This document shows positions 24,332 through 32,979 of a DNA stretch of 64,000 nt, piece after piece. The number at the start of each line of letters is the position of its first letter. The first letter of the stretch is position 1. Source of the stretch: Goekera deserti (lineage in GTDB: Bacteria; Actinomycetota; Actinomycetes; Mycobacteriales; Geodermatophilaceae); the NCBI RefSeq assembly GCF_010685995.1, contig NZ_JAAGWK010000008.1:124001-188000 (forward strand). The letters are read 5' to 3'. A program made the position numbers and the translations under genes. The notes below the pieces were generated by a model. It did no database searches. It was given only the letters and a program-made list of their open reading frames with translations, and had not been told where the DNA came from.

Positions 24332-26149
24332 GTGGACCCGGCACCGTCGCTCGACCGGTTCGTCGCCGAGCAGCGGCGCCCGCTGCTGGCCACCGCGTAC
24401 CTGCTGACCGGTGCCGACGCCCCGGCCGCGGACCTGGTCACCCGGGCGCTGGTCTCGGCGCGTCCGGTGTGGCGGCGGCTGCCCCACGACGCGGACGCCG
24501 GCGCGCGCCGGGACGCCGCCCTCACCGGGCTGGTGCGGGCCCACCTCGGCCGGTGGGGCCGGTGGTCCCGCGGGGGCGGCACCGTGACCGGGGCCTCGGC
24601 GGCGCCGTGGTGGGTCGCCGAGGCCGACGCAGAGGCCGCCCACCGGCTGTTGGCCGCGCTGGACCGGCTGGAGGACCGGGCCCGCACCGCCGTGGTGCTC
24701 CGGCACCACGAGGGGCTCGCCGCGGCGGACGTCGGCCGGCTGCTGGGCGAGCCCGACCCCGCCGGCCTGCTGGCCGCAGCCGAACGCGAGCTCGCAGCCG
24801 AGGTGCCCGACCCGTCCGCGCTGGGCGCCCGGCTCGACGGCCTGGCCGCGCTCGGCGACCACAGCACGCTGGACGACGAGGCCGCCGTCAGCGGCGTGCG
24901 GGACCGGGTCGCCGGGCGCCGCCGGCGGGCCGTGGGCGTGGCGGCGGTCGCGGTGGCGCTGGTCGCCGGCGCCGTGCTCGCGCCGGACAGGCCGGCGACA
25001 CCGCAGGGCTCGTCCGTCGCCTCGGCCCCGCCGGCCGGCCCGCGACTGCCGGACTTCGGGGACCTGTACGGCGCGCCCACCCGCGGCTCGCTGGCCGACG
25101 ACCGGGCCTTCCTCGACGCCGTGCTCGCCCGCGAGCCGGGATCACCCGAGGAGAGCTCGGACCGGCGGGTGGTGTTCGCCGGCGACGCCGCCGGGCTGCG
25201 GTGGGTCCTGGTCGCAGCCCGGTCACCGGGCAGCGTGGAGAGCCGGCTGTTCACCGGCCCGGCCGGCACGCCGGCCGCGGACCTGGAGGTCGCCTCGATG
25301 TCGTCCTCCGCCACAGCAGACGGGGCACTGGGCCTGACCGCCGAGGCGGACGGCGCGCTGGCCGTCCTGGTGCTGGCCGGCCGGGACGACGAGATCGCGA
25401 TCAGCCCCGGCGTCGACGTGGCCCCGGACGGCACCGCGAGCCGCTCCTACCGGCCGGTGGAGACCAGCCGGGGCGTGGCCGCCACCCCCATCGTCCGGAC
25501 GACGGCCGCCGGGGTCCGGTTCACCGTGACCCGGGACGGCGTCACCTCGGAACCGCGGTTCGCCTCCTTCGGGTCCTGGTCCACGCCTGCACCGGCGCCA
25601 CCCCCGCCCCCGCCCCCGCGATCGGGCACCGTGGTCAGCGCGGACGCCGTGCACCACGTGGCCGACTCCGCCACCTCGGCCACCGGCTGGTCCGGCGACG
25701 ACGTCACGGTGACGGTGCTCGGCTCCGGGACGTTCGCCGCGGAGGGCGCCATGTCGGCGGAGGGCGTGGTCGTCGCCGTCACGCTGCCCAACGGAGCGGT
25801 GGTCACCGCGGCGGGCTGGGTCCGGGTCGAGGCGAACGGCAGCAGCCTGGCCTCGTGCGGCTCCGCGCTGCACCCGGCGGGCACCGACCTGGACACGCTC
25901 GTGGTCGCCGCCGGGTGCTCGCTGTACGACACGCAGTCCACGGCCGACCCGACACTGGTCGTGGTGGCCGCACCGGCGGGCACCCCCGACGCGACGCTGT
26001 CCGCCTCGACCGGCACCGTGCCCCCCGCCGTGCTGCCGCTGCCCGGCGGCTGGGGCGCGGTCGTGGACGACACCCGGTCGGTGGACCGGGTGGACGTCGG
26101 TGGCCAGGTGATCACGCTCGACCCGGGCGCCGACCCGCTGCAGATCTGA
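24332..26149 (+). CDS. membrane-anchored protein with sigma-factor-like N-terminal domain
   Basis: A 605-residue protein. Residues 1-165 look like a degenerate ECF sigma factor: LLATAYLLTGADAPAADLVTRAL resembles region 2, and LDRLEDRARTAVVLRHHEGLAAADVGRLLGEPDPAGLLAAAEREL resembles region 4. A basic RRRR stretch and a single transmembrane helix (about 197-217) follow, then ~390 probably extracytoplasmic residues with a proline run (PAPAPPPPPPP) and beta-rich sequence including two cysteines (LASCGSALH, AAGCSLYD). GAGGAG precedes the GTG. No database function comes to mind; DNA binding by the N-terminus is doubtful. A transmembrane anti-sigma-type sensor is one possibility. Confidence 0.6.
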   Translation: MDPAPSLDRFVAEQRRPLLATAYLLTGADAPAADLVTRALVSARPVWRRLPHDADAGARRDAALTGLVRAHLGRWGRWSRGGGTVTGASAAPWWVAEADAEAAHRLLAALDRLEDRARTAVVLRHHEGLAAADVGRLLGEPDPAGLLAAAERELAAEVPDPSALGARLDGLAALGDHSTLDDEAAVSGVRDRVAGRRRRAVGVAAVAVALVAGAVLAPDRPATPQGSSVASAPPAGPRLPDFGDLYGAPTRGSLADDRAFLDAVLAREPGSPEESSDRRVVFAGDAAGLRWVLVAARSPGSVESRLFTGPAGTPAADLEVASMSSSATADGALGLTAEADGALAVLVLAGRDDEIAISPGVDVAPDGTASRSYRPVETSRGVAATPIVRTTAAGVRFTVTRDGVTSEPRFASFGSWSTPAPAPPPPPPPRSGTVVSADAVHHVADSATSATGWSGDDVTVTVLGSGTFAAEGAMSAEGVVVAVTLPNGAVVTAAGWVRVEANGSSLASCGSALHPAGTDLDTLVVAAGCSLYDTQSTADPTLVVVAAPAGTPDATLSASTGTVPPAVLPLPGGWGAVVDDTRSVDRVDVGGQVITLDPGADPLQI

Positions 26150-26213
26150 GCGACCCGGTGCCGACCCGCGGGGCGCGCCGGCACCTCTGCCCGTCGACCA
26201 CCGGCCCGGTCGG

Positions 26214-27173
26214 TCAGCGGCGGGCGCTGTCCACCGGCAGGTCGACCGGGCCCACCTGGTCGACCGCGGCCACCACCGGCCGCTCCCCCAGCTTGACCAG
26301 CACGATCCCGGTCAGCACCACCACGGCACCGATGCCCTGCACGACCCCCGGCTGCTCGTCCAGCACGGCCCATGCGAACAGCACGGCGAACAGCACCTCG
26401 GTCAGCCCGGTGAACGAGGCGAGCCGCGAGCCCAGGCGCTGCACCGCCGCGACACCGGACGCGTACGCCAGCGACCCGGCGAGCAGCGCCAGGCCGAGCA
26501 CCGGGACCAGCCAGCTCGTCGTCCGGCCGGCGAGCACGACGTCGGCGGTGCCGCTGGACCAGGGCAGCAGCTGCACGGCGGCGGACAGGCCGAGCACGCC
26601 GGCGCCCACGGCCATCCCCGCCCACGCGGTGACCAGCGGCGGCAGGGCGTCGTCGGTGCGGCCGGAGACCACGTAGTAGACCGCCAGGCCCACCGCGGCG
26701 AGCAGGCCGTAGACCACGCCGAGCGCGTCGATCCGGGCGCCGCTGGCGACGTCGAGCACCAGCACCAGCCCGCCGACGGCGACGACCACGCCGGCGGTGG
26801 TGACCGCCGACGGCCGCTGCCCGGTGCGCGCCCAGGCCCACAGCACCACCAGCACCACGCCCGAGTACTCGAGCAGCAGCGCGACGCCCACCGACAGCCG
26901 GGAGACCGCCAGGAAGTAGGTCAGCTGGCACCCGGCCACCGCGAACACCCCGAACGCGAGGACGCCGCCGAGGTTGCCGCGCAGCAGCGACCACCGCCCG
27001 CGCAGCTGCAGCAGGGCCAGCGGGCTCAGCACCAGGGCGGCCACCCCGACCCGCACGGTGACGGCGGCGCCGGCCGTCCACCCGGCGTCCAGCAGCGCGC
27101 TGGCGAACACGCCCGAGGTGCCGAAGGCCGCCGCGGACAGCAGGGCGAGCAGCCAGCCGGATCGACGGTCCAC
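26214..27173 (-). CDS. EamA family transporter (DMT superfamily)
   Basis: A 319-residue membrane protein with ten hydrophobic helices in two EamA repeats (about 5-135 and 150-290), the normal size for drug/metabolite exporters. Small-residue-rich helices such as LLALLSAAAFGTSGVFASALL and the second-repeat FTGLTEVLFAVLFAWAVLDEQPG are typical. Substrate unknown. It is divergent from a CGNR zinc-finger gene, a common pairing in actinobacteria, which suggests that protein regulates it. GAGGTGG precedes the GTG. Confidence 0.88.
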   Translation of the reverse strand: MDRRSGWLLALLSAAAFGTSGVFASALLDAGWTAGAAVTVRVGVAALVLSPLALLQLRGRWSLLRGNLGGVLAFGVFAVAGCQLTYFLAVSRLSVGVALLLEYSGVVLVVLWAWARTGQRPSAVTTAGVVVAVGGLVLVLDVASGARIDALGVVYGLLAAVGLAVYYVVSGRTDDALPPLVTAWAGMAVGAGVLGLSAAVQLLPWSSGTADVVLAGRTTSWLVPVLGLALLAGSLAYASGVAAVQRLGSRLASFTGLTEVLFAVLFAWAVLDEQPGVVQGIGAVVVLTGIVLVKLGERPVVAAVDQVGPVDLPVDSARR

Positions 27174-27242
27174 GTCGCACCACCTCGCTTGTCAGTGGTC
27201 ACGAGCCCGACGCTCCTGACCTGTGCCTGACCCTAGCAGCTG

Positions 27243-27254
27243 TAAGGTGTGATC
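27243..27254 (+). promoter_or_regulatory. -10 box placing the start of a leaderless CGNR mRNA
   Basis: TAAGGT at 27243-27248 lies 6 bases before the ATG at 27255, the distance expected between a -10 hexamer and the first transcribed base. No Shine-Dalgarno sequence precedes the ATG. A CTGACC at 27216 is a weak, over-spaced -35. Confidence 0.4.
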
Positions 27255-27800
27255 ATGGCTTTCGCCCATGACACCGAGGCCGGCCTGTCGGCGGCCGCGG
27301 CCCTGGTGAACACCCTGGGCCCACCGGACGGGCTCGCCGACCTGCCCGCACTGGCCGCCTTCGTGGCCGCCGAGGGCTGGACCGGCCGGCTGCGCGCGGA
27401 CGACGAGGAACTGGCCGGGGTGCGCGCGCTACGGCCGGTGCTGCGCGGGCTGTGGTCCGGCGACGAGGACCAGGTGGTCGCCCTGGTCAACCGGCTGCTG
27501 CGCGAGGGGCGGGCACTGCCCCAGCTGGTCCGGCACGACGACTGGGGCTACCACGTGCACGCCACCTCCGATGACGCGCCGCTGGAGATCCGGATGGCCG
27601 TGGAGGCCGCGACGGCCGTGGCCGACCTGGTGCGGGCCGGCGAGCTGTCCCGGCTGCGCACCTGTGCCCGGCCGGACTGCGCCGACGTGCTGGTCGACCT
27701 GACCCGCAACCGCTCCCGCCGGTTCTGCGACGAGACCTGCGCCAACCGCGAGCACGTGGCCGCCTACCGCGCGCGGTCCGCCGCCTCCCGGCCCGGCTGA
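27255..27800 (+). CDS. CGNR zinc-finger protein (ABATE domain)
   Basis: A 181-residue protein with an N-terminal helical ABATE-type domain (LVNTLG...LADLPALAAFV) and a C-terminal CGNR zinc finger: CARPDCADVLVDLTRNRSRRFCDETCANREHVAAYR, four Cys that bind zinc. These are thought to be DNA-binding regulators of small-molecule stress. It is divergent from the EamA exporter. I use ATG 27255; a GTG two codons earlier is possible. It is followed 14 bases later by ilvA, possibly co-transcribed. Confidence 0.88.
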   Translation: MAFAHDTEAGLSAAAALVNTLGPPDGLADLPALAAFVAAEGWTGRLRADDEELAGVRALRPVLRGLWSGDEDQVVALVNRLLREGRALPQLVRHDDWGYHVHATSDDAPLEIRMAVEAATAVADLVRAGELSRLRTCARPDCADVLVDLTRNRSRRFCDETCANREHVAAYRARSAASRPG

Positions 27801-27814
27801 GCGAGGATGGGCCG

Positions 27815-29128
27815 GTGACCGACGTGCGCACCACCACCTCCGCCGACGTCGCCGCCGTCACCTCCGCCGACGTCACCGCGGCCGTGCACCGGCTGGCCGG
27901 CGTCGCCGAGCGCACTCCCCTGCAGTGGCACGCCCGGCTCTCCGCGCTGACGGGTGCTGCGGTGTGGGTCAAGCGCGAGGACCTCCAGGTGGGCCGCTCG
28001 TACAAGGTGCGCGGCGCCTACAACACGATCAGCCGGCTGGACGCCGCCGGCCGGGCCGCCGGCGCGGTGTGCGCCAGCGCCGGCAACCACGGCCAGGGCG
28101 TGGCGTACGCCTGCCGCACCCTCGGCGTGCGCGGCCACGTCTTCGTGCCGCGCACCACGCCCCGCCAGAAGCGGCAGCGGATCGCCGCGCTCGGCGGGGA
28201 GTGGGTGCAGCTGGTCGTCGTCGGCGACAGCTACGACGAGGCAGCGGCCGCCGCGCTGGCGTACGCCACCGAGTCCGGCGCGACGCTGGTGCCCGCCTTC
28301 GACGCCGTCTCGACCGTCGCCGGCCAGGCCACCGTGGCCGTGGAGGTGCTGGAGCAGCTGGCAGAGGTTCGGGGTCAGGGCAGCCGGCCGGGCCACGCCC
28401 CGGACGTCGTCGTCCTGCCGGTGGGCGGGGGCGGACTGCTGGCCGGCTGCGGCAGCTGGCTGCGCGAGCACGCGCCGGAGACCCGGCTGGTCGGTGCCGA
28501 GCCCGCCGGCGCGGCCAGCATGGCCGCGGCGCTGGCCGCCGGCGGCCCGGTGGAGCTCGCCGACCTGGACACCTTCGTCGACGGCGCGGCCGTGCGCCGG
28601 GTCGGCGACGTCACCTTCCCGCTGGTCCGCGACTGCGGCGCGGAGCTGGTCGCCGTCCCCGAGGGCGCGATCTGCACCGAGATGCTGGAGCTGTACCAGG
28701 TCGACGGGGTCATCGCCGAGCCCGCGGGGGCGCTGGCCACGGCCGCCGTGGCGTCCGGCGCGGTGACCGTCGACCCCGGCTCGACCGTGGTGTGCGTGCT
28801 GTCCGGGGGCAACAACGACGTCAGCCGGTACGCCGAGGTGGTCGAGCGCTCGCTGGTGCACCGCGGGCTGAAGCACTACTTCCTGGTCGAGTTCCCGCAG
28901 GAGCCGGGTGCGCTGCGGCGCTTCCTCGACGAGGTGCTCGGCCCGGACGACGACATCGTGCTGTTCGAGTACGTCAAGCGGGACAACCGGGAGACCGGGG
29001 CGGCGCTGACCGGCATCGAGCTGGGCTCGGTGGACGGCCTGCCGGCGCTGCTGCGCCGGATCGAGGACAGCCCGCTGCGGATCCAGCACCTGGCGCCCGG
29101 GACGACGGCCTACCGCTTCCTGGTCTGA
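27815..29128 (+). CDS. ilvA: threonine ammonia-lyase (biosynthetic type)
   Basis: A 437-residue fold-type II PLP enzyme that deaminates threonine to 2-oxobutanoate, first step of isoleucine synthesis. PLP lysine is K64 in SYKVRGAYN; SAGNHGQG, the phosphate-binding GGGGLLAG and the C-terminal SGGNND are present. A single ACT-like regulatory domain starts at KHYFLVEFPQEPGALRRF (about 345), the short form seen in Corynebacterium and relatives, giving feedback control by isoleucine/valine. GTG at 27815 with GAGGATG upstream. A repeat copy lies 7 bases after the stop. Confidence 0.92.
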   Translation: MTDVRTTTSADVAAVTSADVTAAVHRLAGVAERTPLQWHARLSALTGAAVWVKREDLQVGRSYKVRGAYNTISRLDAAGRAAGAVCASAGNHGQGVAYACRTLGVRGHVFVPRTTPRQKRQRIAALGGEWVQLVVVGDSYDEAAAAALAYATESGATLVPAFDAVSTVAGQATVAVEVLEQLAEVRGQGSRPGHAPDVVVLPVGGGGLLAGCGSWLREHAPETRLVGAEPAGAASMAAALAAGGPVELADLDTFVDGAAVRRVGDVTFPLVRDCGAELVAVPEGAICTEMLELYQVDGVIAEPAGALATAAVASGAVTVDPGSTVVCVLSGGNNDVSRYAEVVERSLVHRGLKHYFLVEFPQEPGALRRFLDEVLGPDDDIVLFEYVKRDNRETGAALTGIELGSVDGLPALLRRIEDSPLRIQHLAPGTTAYRFLV

Positions 29129-29134
29129 GCGACA

Positions 29135-29176
29135 CCCCACCACTCGCGGGCTCGCGGCGGGACCCTGCACGGGGCC
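29135..29176. repeat. 3'-end repeat family, copy 1
   Basis: CCCCACCACTCGCGGGCTCG followed by CGGCGGGACCCTGCACGGGG. The same sequence recurs at 30965-31009 and 62378-62418. Copies 1 and 3 begin 7 and 12 bases after a stop codon, suggesting a role at transcript ends. The remaining gap to 29332 shows no gene. Confidence 0.75.
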
Positions 29177-29332
29177 GAGCGGCCCGGCGGCTGTCTGCAG
29201 AACCGCCGGACCTGAGCCCGTCGCGCGGCCGGCCGCGGAGGTGCCGTGGCCTGACCGTAGCCCCCGACCGGCACTCCCGGCAGGGTCGGAGGTCCCGCCC
29301 CGGCGCATCCTGCCGGACGCGCCGCGCCCGGC

Positions 29333-29602
29333 TCAGCGGGCGTAGCGCACGGCGGCGCGCTCGCGGGCGCGGGCGGCGTCCACCTCGCGGTCCCGCGGGG
29401 GCGCCGAGGTGACCAGCTCGGCCAGCAGCCGCTCCGTGACCGCGGCGACCTCGGCCACCGCACGGTCGAAGGCGGCAGCGTTGGCCTGCGAGGGCCTGGC
29501 GTACCCGCTCACCTTGCGCACGTACTGCACGGCGGCGGCACGCACCTCGTCGTCGGTGGTGCCGGGGTCGAGGTTGTGCAGGGTCCGGATGTTGCGGCAC
29601 AT
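29333..29602 (-). CDS. DUF2277 family protein
   Basis: An 89-residue protein starting MCRNIRTLHNLDPGTTDDEVRAAAVQYVRKVSG, which is the hallmark of the DUF2277 family; a conserved Cys follows the start. Length is normal. Function unknown. No Shine-Dalgarno sequence is visible; a TACGCT hexamer (minus strand, 29615-29610) 7 bases before the ATG suggests a leaderless transcript. Confidence 0.88.
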   Translation of the reverse strand: MCRNIRTLHNLDPGTTDDEVRAAAVQYVRKVSGYARPSQANAAAFDRAVAEVAAVTERLLAELVTSAPPRDREVDAARARERAAVRYAR

Positions 29603-29776
29603 GGCGCCGAGCGTAGGAGGAGGACCCCGTCGCCCCCCACCGTCCGCTCCGCGAACGGCCGGTCCCTGCGATGGAGCCGATCGGCGTGACCCCGATCACC
29701 CCACAGGGCGTGCAGCGATCTACGCTCCGGCTCGAGCACCTGACACCGGGTGCCACGAGACCGCACTGGAGCAACG

Positions 29777-30895
29777 ATGCCCGTCACGACCCGCGCCTCG
29801 ATCATCCGCTCGTCCCCCGGGACCTACGAGACCGTCGAGCTGCAGCTCGACGACCCGCGCACCGGGGAGGTGCAGGTGAAGCTGGCCGCCTCCGGGCTGT
29901 GCCACTCCGACGACCACCTGCAGACCGGTGACCTCCAGGTGTTCACCTACCCCTTCTGCGGCGGACACGAGGGTGCCGGCGTGGTGACCAAGGTCGGCCC
30001 GGACACCCCCGGCTTCGAGGAGGGCGACCACGTCGTCTTCTCCTTCGTGCCCTCGTGCGGGCGGTGCCCGGCCTGCCGGCGAGGCGACTTCAACCTCTGC
30101 GACACCGGCGCCAACCTGCTGGTGGGCTCCCGGCCGGACGACCCGACCGACTTCCGGATGCACCTGGACGGCCAGGACGTCGGCCAGATGTGCGGGATCT
30201 CGACGTTCTCGGAGTACACGACGGCCGCGGTCGCGTCGGTCGTCAAGATCGACAAGGACATCCCGCTGAAGTCCGCGGCGCTGGTCGGCTGCGGGGTGCC
30301 CACCGGCTTCGGCTCGGCGGTCAAGGCGGCCGGCGTGAAGCCCGGCGACACGGTGATCGTCATGGGCATCGGCGGGATCGGCATCAACGCGGTCCAGGGT
30401 GCGGTGGCCGCCGGCGCGACCAACGTCGTCGCCGTCGACCCGACGCCCTTCAAGCGGGAGAAGGCGCAGGAGTTCGGCGCCACGCACACCTACGAGGACA
30501 TCGCGCAGGCCACCGAGTTCGTCCAGTCGATCACCAACGGCCAGGGGGCCGACTCCTGCATCATCACCGTCGGCGTGCTCAAGCCCGAGCACCCGGCTCA
30601 GGGCCTGGCGTCGATCCGCAAGGGCGGCACCGTCGTCGCCACCGGGCTGGGCAGCATGGCCGACATGGCGCCGATCTCGATGTTCGACCTGACGCTCATG
30701 CAGAAGCGGCTGCAGGGCGCGATCATCGGCGCGATGAGCCCGCACGCCGACATCCCGCGGCTGCTGGCGATGTACCAGGCCGGTCAGCTCAAGCTCGACG
30801 AGCTGATCACCAAGGAGTACACCCTCGACCAGGTCACCGAGGCCTACGAGGACATGCACGCCGGCAAGAACATCCGCGGCGTCATCGTCTTCTAG
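29777..30895 (+). CDS. NDMA-dependent alcohol dehydrogenase
   Basis: A 372-residue zinc alcohol dehydrogenase of the actinobacterial group whose tightly bound NADH is re-oxidised by an external acceptor (N,N-dimethyl-4-nitrosoaniline in vitro, mycofactocin in vivo). Catalytic zinc ligands lie in GLCHSDDH and CGGHEG, structural zinc ligands in CGRCPACRRGDFNLC, and the GIGGIGINAVQGA nucleotide motif is near 195. Long conserved stretches such as DPTDFRMHLDGQDVGQMCGI are typical of this group. GGAG precedes the ATG at 29777. No mycofactocin genes are in the window. A strong hairpin follows the stop. Confidence 0.9.
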   Translation: MPVTTRASIIRSSPGTYETVELQLDDPRTGEVQVKLAASGLCHSDDHLQTGDLQVFTYPFCGGHEGAGVVTKVGPDTPGFEEGDHVVFSFVPSCGRCPACRRGDFNLCDTGANLLVGSRPDDPTDFRMHLDGQDVGQMCGISTFSEYTTAAVASVVKIDKDIPLKSAALVGCGVPTGFGSAVKAAGVKPGDTVIVMGIGGIGINAVQGAVAAGATNVVAVDPTPFKREKAQEFGATHTYEDIAQATEFVQSITNGQGADSCIITVGVLKPEHPAQGLASIRKGGTVVATGLGSMADMAPISMFDLTLMQKRLQGAIIGAMSPHADIPRLLAMYQAGQLKLDELITKEYTLDQVTEAYEDMHAGKNIRGVIVF

Positions 30896-30910
30896 GCCGC
30901 CGTGCAGGGG

Positions 30911-30938
30911 CCCGGGGCGAGCGTCAGCTCGCCCCGGG
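30911..30938 (+). terminator. hairpin terminator after the alcohol dehydrogenase
   Basis: CCCGGGGCGAGC (30911-30922) and GCTCGCCCCGGG (30927-30938) form a perfect 12-bp stem with a 4-base loop, 15 bases after the stop. No U-tract, as is usual in this phylum. Confidence 0.8.
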
Positions 30939-30964
30939 GGGCACGGGGGTCCTTCTTCCCGCTG

Positions 30965-31009
30965 CCCCCCACCACGAGCAAGCTCGCGGCGGGTCCCTGC
31001 AGCGGGGCC
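30965..31009. repeat. 3'-end repeat family, copy 2
   Basis: CCCCCCACCACGAGCAAGCT followed by CGCGGCGGGTCCCTGCAGCG. Same family as 29135-29176; it lies between the alcohol dehydrogenase terminator and the convergent acyl-CoA dehydrogenase stop. Confidence 0.75.
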
Positions 31010-31058
31010 GTTCCAGCTGGCTCGTGGGCCGGGGCCTGGGCGCTCCGCGCCGTCGGTC

Positions 31059-32252
31059 TCAGCTCACGAGCGCGGGCTGGGGGGCGCCGAGGACGGTGGT
31101 GGCGCCGGTGACACCGGTGGCCAGCGCCCGGCTGATCACCAGGCGCTGGATCTGGTTGGTGCCCTCGAAGATCTGCATGACCTTGGCCTCGCGCATGTAC
31201 CGCTCCACGGGGAAGTCCCGGGTGTAGCCGAAGCCGCCCAGCACCTGGACGGCGTCGGTGGTCACCTTCATCGCGTTGTCGGTGGCCACCAGCTTGGCGA
31301 TCGAGGCCTGCTGGCCGTAGGGCAGGCCGGCGTCCTTGAGCCGGGCGGCGTGCAGCGTCATCGCCCGGGACGTCTCCACCGCCGCGGCCATGTCGGCCAG
31401 CAGGAAGCCCAGGCCCTGGTGGTCGATGATCGGCTTGCCGAAGGTCTCCCGCTCCTTGGCGTAGGCCACCGCGTCGTCCAGCGCGCCCTGTGCCAGGCCG
31501 GTGGCGACGGCGGCGATGCCCAGCCGGCCGGCGTCCAGGCCGGCCAGCGCGATCGGCAGGCCCTGCCCCTCCTCGCCGAGCCGCCGCTCGGCCGGGATGC
31601 GCACGCCCTCGAACCGCATGGTGGCCGTCGTCGAGCCGGTCAGGCCCATCTTGTGCTCGGCCGGGTCCGCCGACAGCCCGGGGGCGTCACCGGGCACCAG
31701 GAAGCAGGAGATGCCGCGCGAGCGGTGGTCGGACGTGCGGGCCATGACCTTGTAGAAGTCGGCCTGCCCGCCGTGCGTGGTCCACGCCTTCTCCCCGGTC
31801 AGCACGTACTCGTCGCCGTCCCGGACGGCGCGGGTGCGCATGGCGGCGGGGTCGGAGCCGGCGTGCGGCTCGGACAGGCAGTAGGCGCCCAGCAGCTCAC
31901 CGGCCAGCATCTCCGGCAGCCAGCGCTGCTGCTCCGGCGTGCCCACGGTGGCCAGCCCGAAGCAGGACAGCCCGTGCACGCTGACCCCGACGCCGACGCT
32001 GGCCCACACCGCTGCGATCTCCTCCAGCACCTGGAGGTAGACCTCGTAGGGCTGGCCCCCGCCGCCGACCGACTCGTCGTAGGGCAGGCCGAGCAGGCCC
32101 GCCCGGCCCAGCGTGCGGAACACCTCGCGCGGGAAGGTCTCGCTCGCCTCCGCCTGCACGACCCGGGGCGCCAGCTCCGACCGGGCGAGGTCCCGGGTGA
32201 GCTCGAGGAGGTCGGCGGCCTCCTGGGTCGGGACGAGTCGACGGACCGGCAT
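31059..32252 (-). CDS. acyl-CoA dehydrogenase
   Basis: A 397-residue FAD enzyme of the acyl-CoA dehydrogenase family. FAD/substrate signatures AYCLSEPHAGSD and the C-terminal QVLGGFGYTRDFPVERYMREAKVMQIFEGTNQIQ are present, with the catalytic base Glu at about 363 in FEGT, the position used by short-chain and branched-chain enzymes. A beta-oxidation or branched-chain amino-acid step is likely; chain length is not certain. The divergent TetR gene, 108 bases away, is the likely regulator. Confidence 0.92.
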   Translation of the reverse strand: MPVRRLVPTQEAADLLELTRDLARSELAPRVVQAEASETFPREVFRTLGRAGLLGLPYDESVGGGGQPYEVYLQVLEEIAAVWASVGVGVSVHGLSCFGLATVGTPEQQRWLPEMLAGELLGAYCLSEPHAGSDPAAMRTRAVRDGDEYVLTGEKAWTTHGGQADFYKVMARTSDHRSRGISCFLVPGDAPGLSADPAEHKMGLTGSTTATMRFEGVRIPAERRLGEEGQGLPIALAGLDAGRLGIAAVATGLAQGALDDAVAYAKERETFGKPIIDHQGLGFLLADMAAAVETSRAMTLHAARLKDAGLPYGQQASIAKLVATDNAMKVTTDAVQVLGGFGYTRDFPVERYMREAKVMQIFEGTNQIQRLVISRALATGVTGATTVLGAPQPALVS

Positions 32253-32300
32253 GCAGCACCCCCAGGTCGGTCCACCCGATGGGCCGGCGGACGCGGATCA

Positions 32301-32324
32301 GTACTGTCGGACTGTACGCAGTAC
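32301..32324. promoter_or_regulatory. GTACTG-N12-CAGTAC operator candidate
   Basis: GTACTG at 32301-32306 and CAGTAC at 32319-32324 are inverted repeats in the gap between the acyl-CoA dehydrogenase and TetR starts; a direct ACTGT repeat lies within. The position suits a TetR operator covering both promoters. Confidence 0.5.
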
Positions 32325-32360
32325 CGCTCCGTCGGTGCCGGGAGCCGCCGAGGAGGACCG

Positions 32361-32951
32361 ATGACCAGCACGGGCACCCTGCGCGGTACGGCCCGGCGCG
32401 CCGAGGTACTGGACCAGCTGGTCGCGGTCGTGCTCGCCGACGGGTTCCGGCACCTCACCCTGGACGAGATCGCCCGCCGCCTGCACTGCTCCAAGTCCAC
32501 CCTCTACGGCATCGCCGCGAGCAAGGAGCAGCTGGTCGTCGCCGCCGTCCGGCGGTTCTTCCAGCGGGCCACGCTCGCCGTCGAGAGCCGCGCGGCCGGC
32601 CCGACCGACCACCGCCGGCAGCTGGGCGAGTACCTGCTCGCGGTCAGCGAGCAGCTGGGCCCGGCGTCGGCGGCGTTCTTCGCCGACATGTCCGCCTTCG
32701 CGCCCACCCGGGAGATCTACCAGCGCAACACCCAGCTGGCCGCCGGGCGGGTGCGGCAGCTGGTGTCCGGCGGAGTGCGGGCCGGCACCATCCGGCCGGT
32801 GCACGCGGCCTTCGTCGGTGCCGCCGTCACCCAGGTCATGGGTGCGATCCACCGCGGCGAGATCGCCACCGCCACCGGCCTGGACGACGCCGCCGCCTAC
32901 CGCGAGCTCGCCGCCCTGGTCACCGCAGGAGTCGCCCCACCGGTAAGGTGA
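32361..32951 (+). CDS. TetR family regulator
   Basis: A 196-residue regulator with helix-turn-helix at about 32-55 (TLDEIARRLHCSKSTLYGIA) and a helical effector domain. GAGGAGGACC immediately precedes the ATG at 32361. It is divergent from the acyl-CoA dehydrogenase gene and likely senses an acyl-CoA or related ligand (inference from pairing). Its last codons overlap the iron box of the next operon. Confidence 0.9.
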   Translation: MTSTGTLRGTARRAEVLDQLVAVVLADGFRHLTLDEIARRLHCSKSTLYGIAASKEQLVVAAVRRFFQRATLAVESRAAGPTDHRRQLGEYLLAVSEQLGPASAAFFADMSAFAPTREIYQRNTQLAAGRVRQLVSGGVRAGTIRPVHAAFVGAAVTQVMGAIHRGEIATATGLDDAAAYRELAALVTAGVAPPVR

Positions 32952-32962
32952 GCCTTCCCTGA
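32944..32962. promoter_or_regulatory. DtxR/IdeR-type iron box
   Basis: TAAGGTGAGCCTTCCCTGA matches the DtxR/IdeR consensus at 14 of 19 positions. It contains a TAAGGT -10-like hexamer and lies 17 bases before the ATG of the FecCD-type operon, overlapping the end of the TetR gene. Confidence 0.7.
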
Positions 32963-32979
32963 CCGATCGAGGAGGCCGT

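Noticed and set aside
22783-25434. 883-codon minus-strand open frame
   Set aside because: It opposes three well-supported plus-strand genes (SDR, MpaB-like, sigma-like) and its Ser/Arg/Ala/Pro-rich sequence has no domain; stop-free frames are expected at this GC content.
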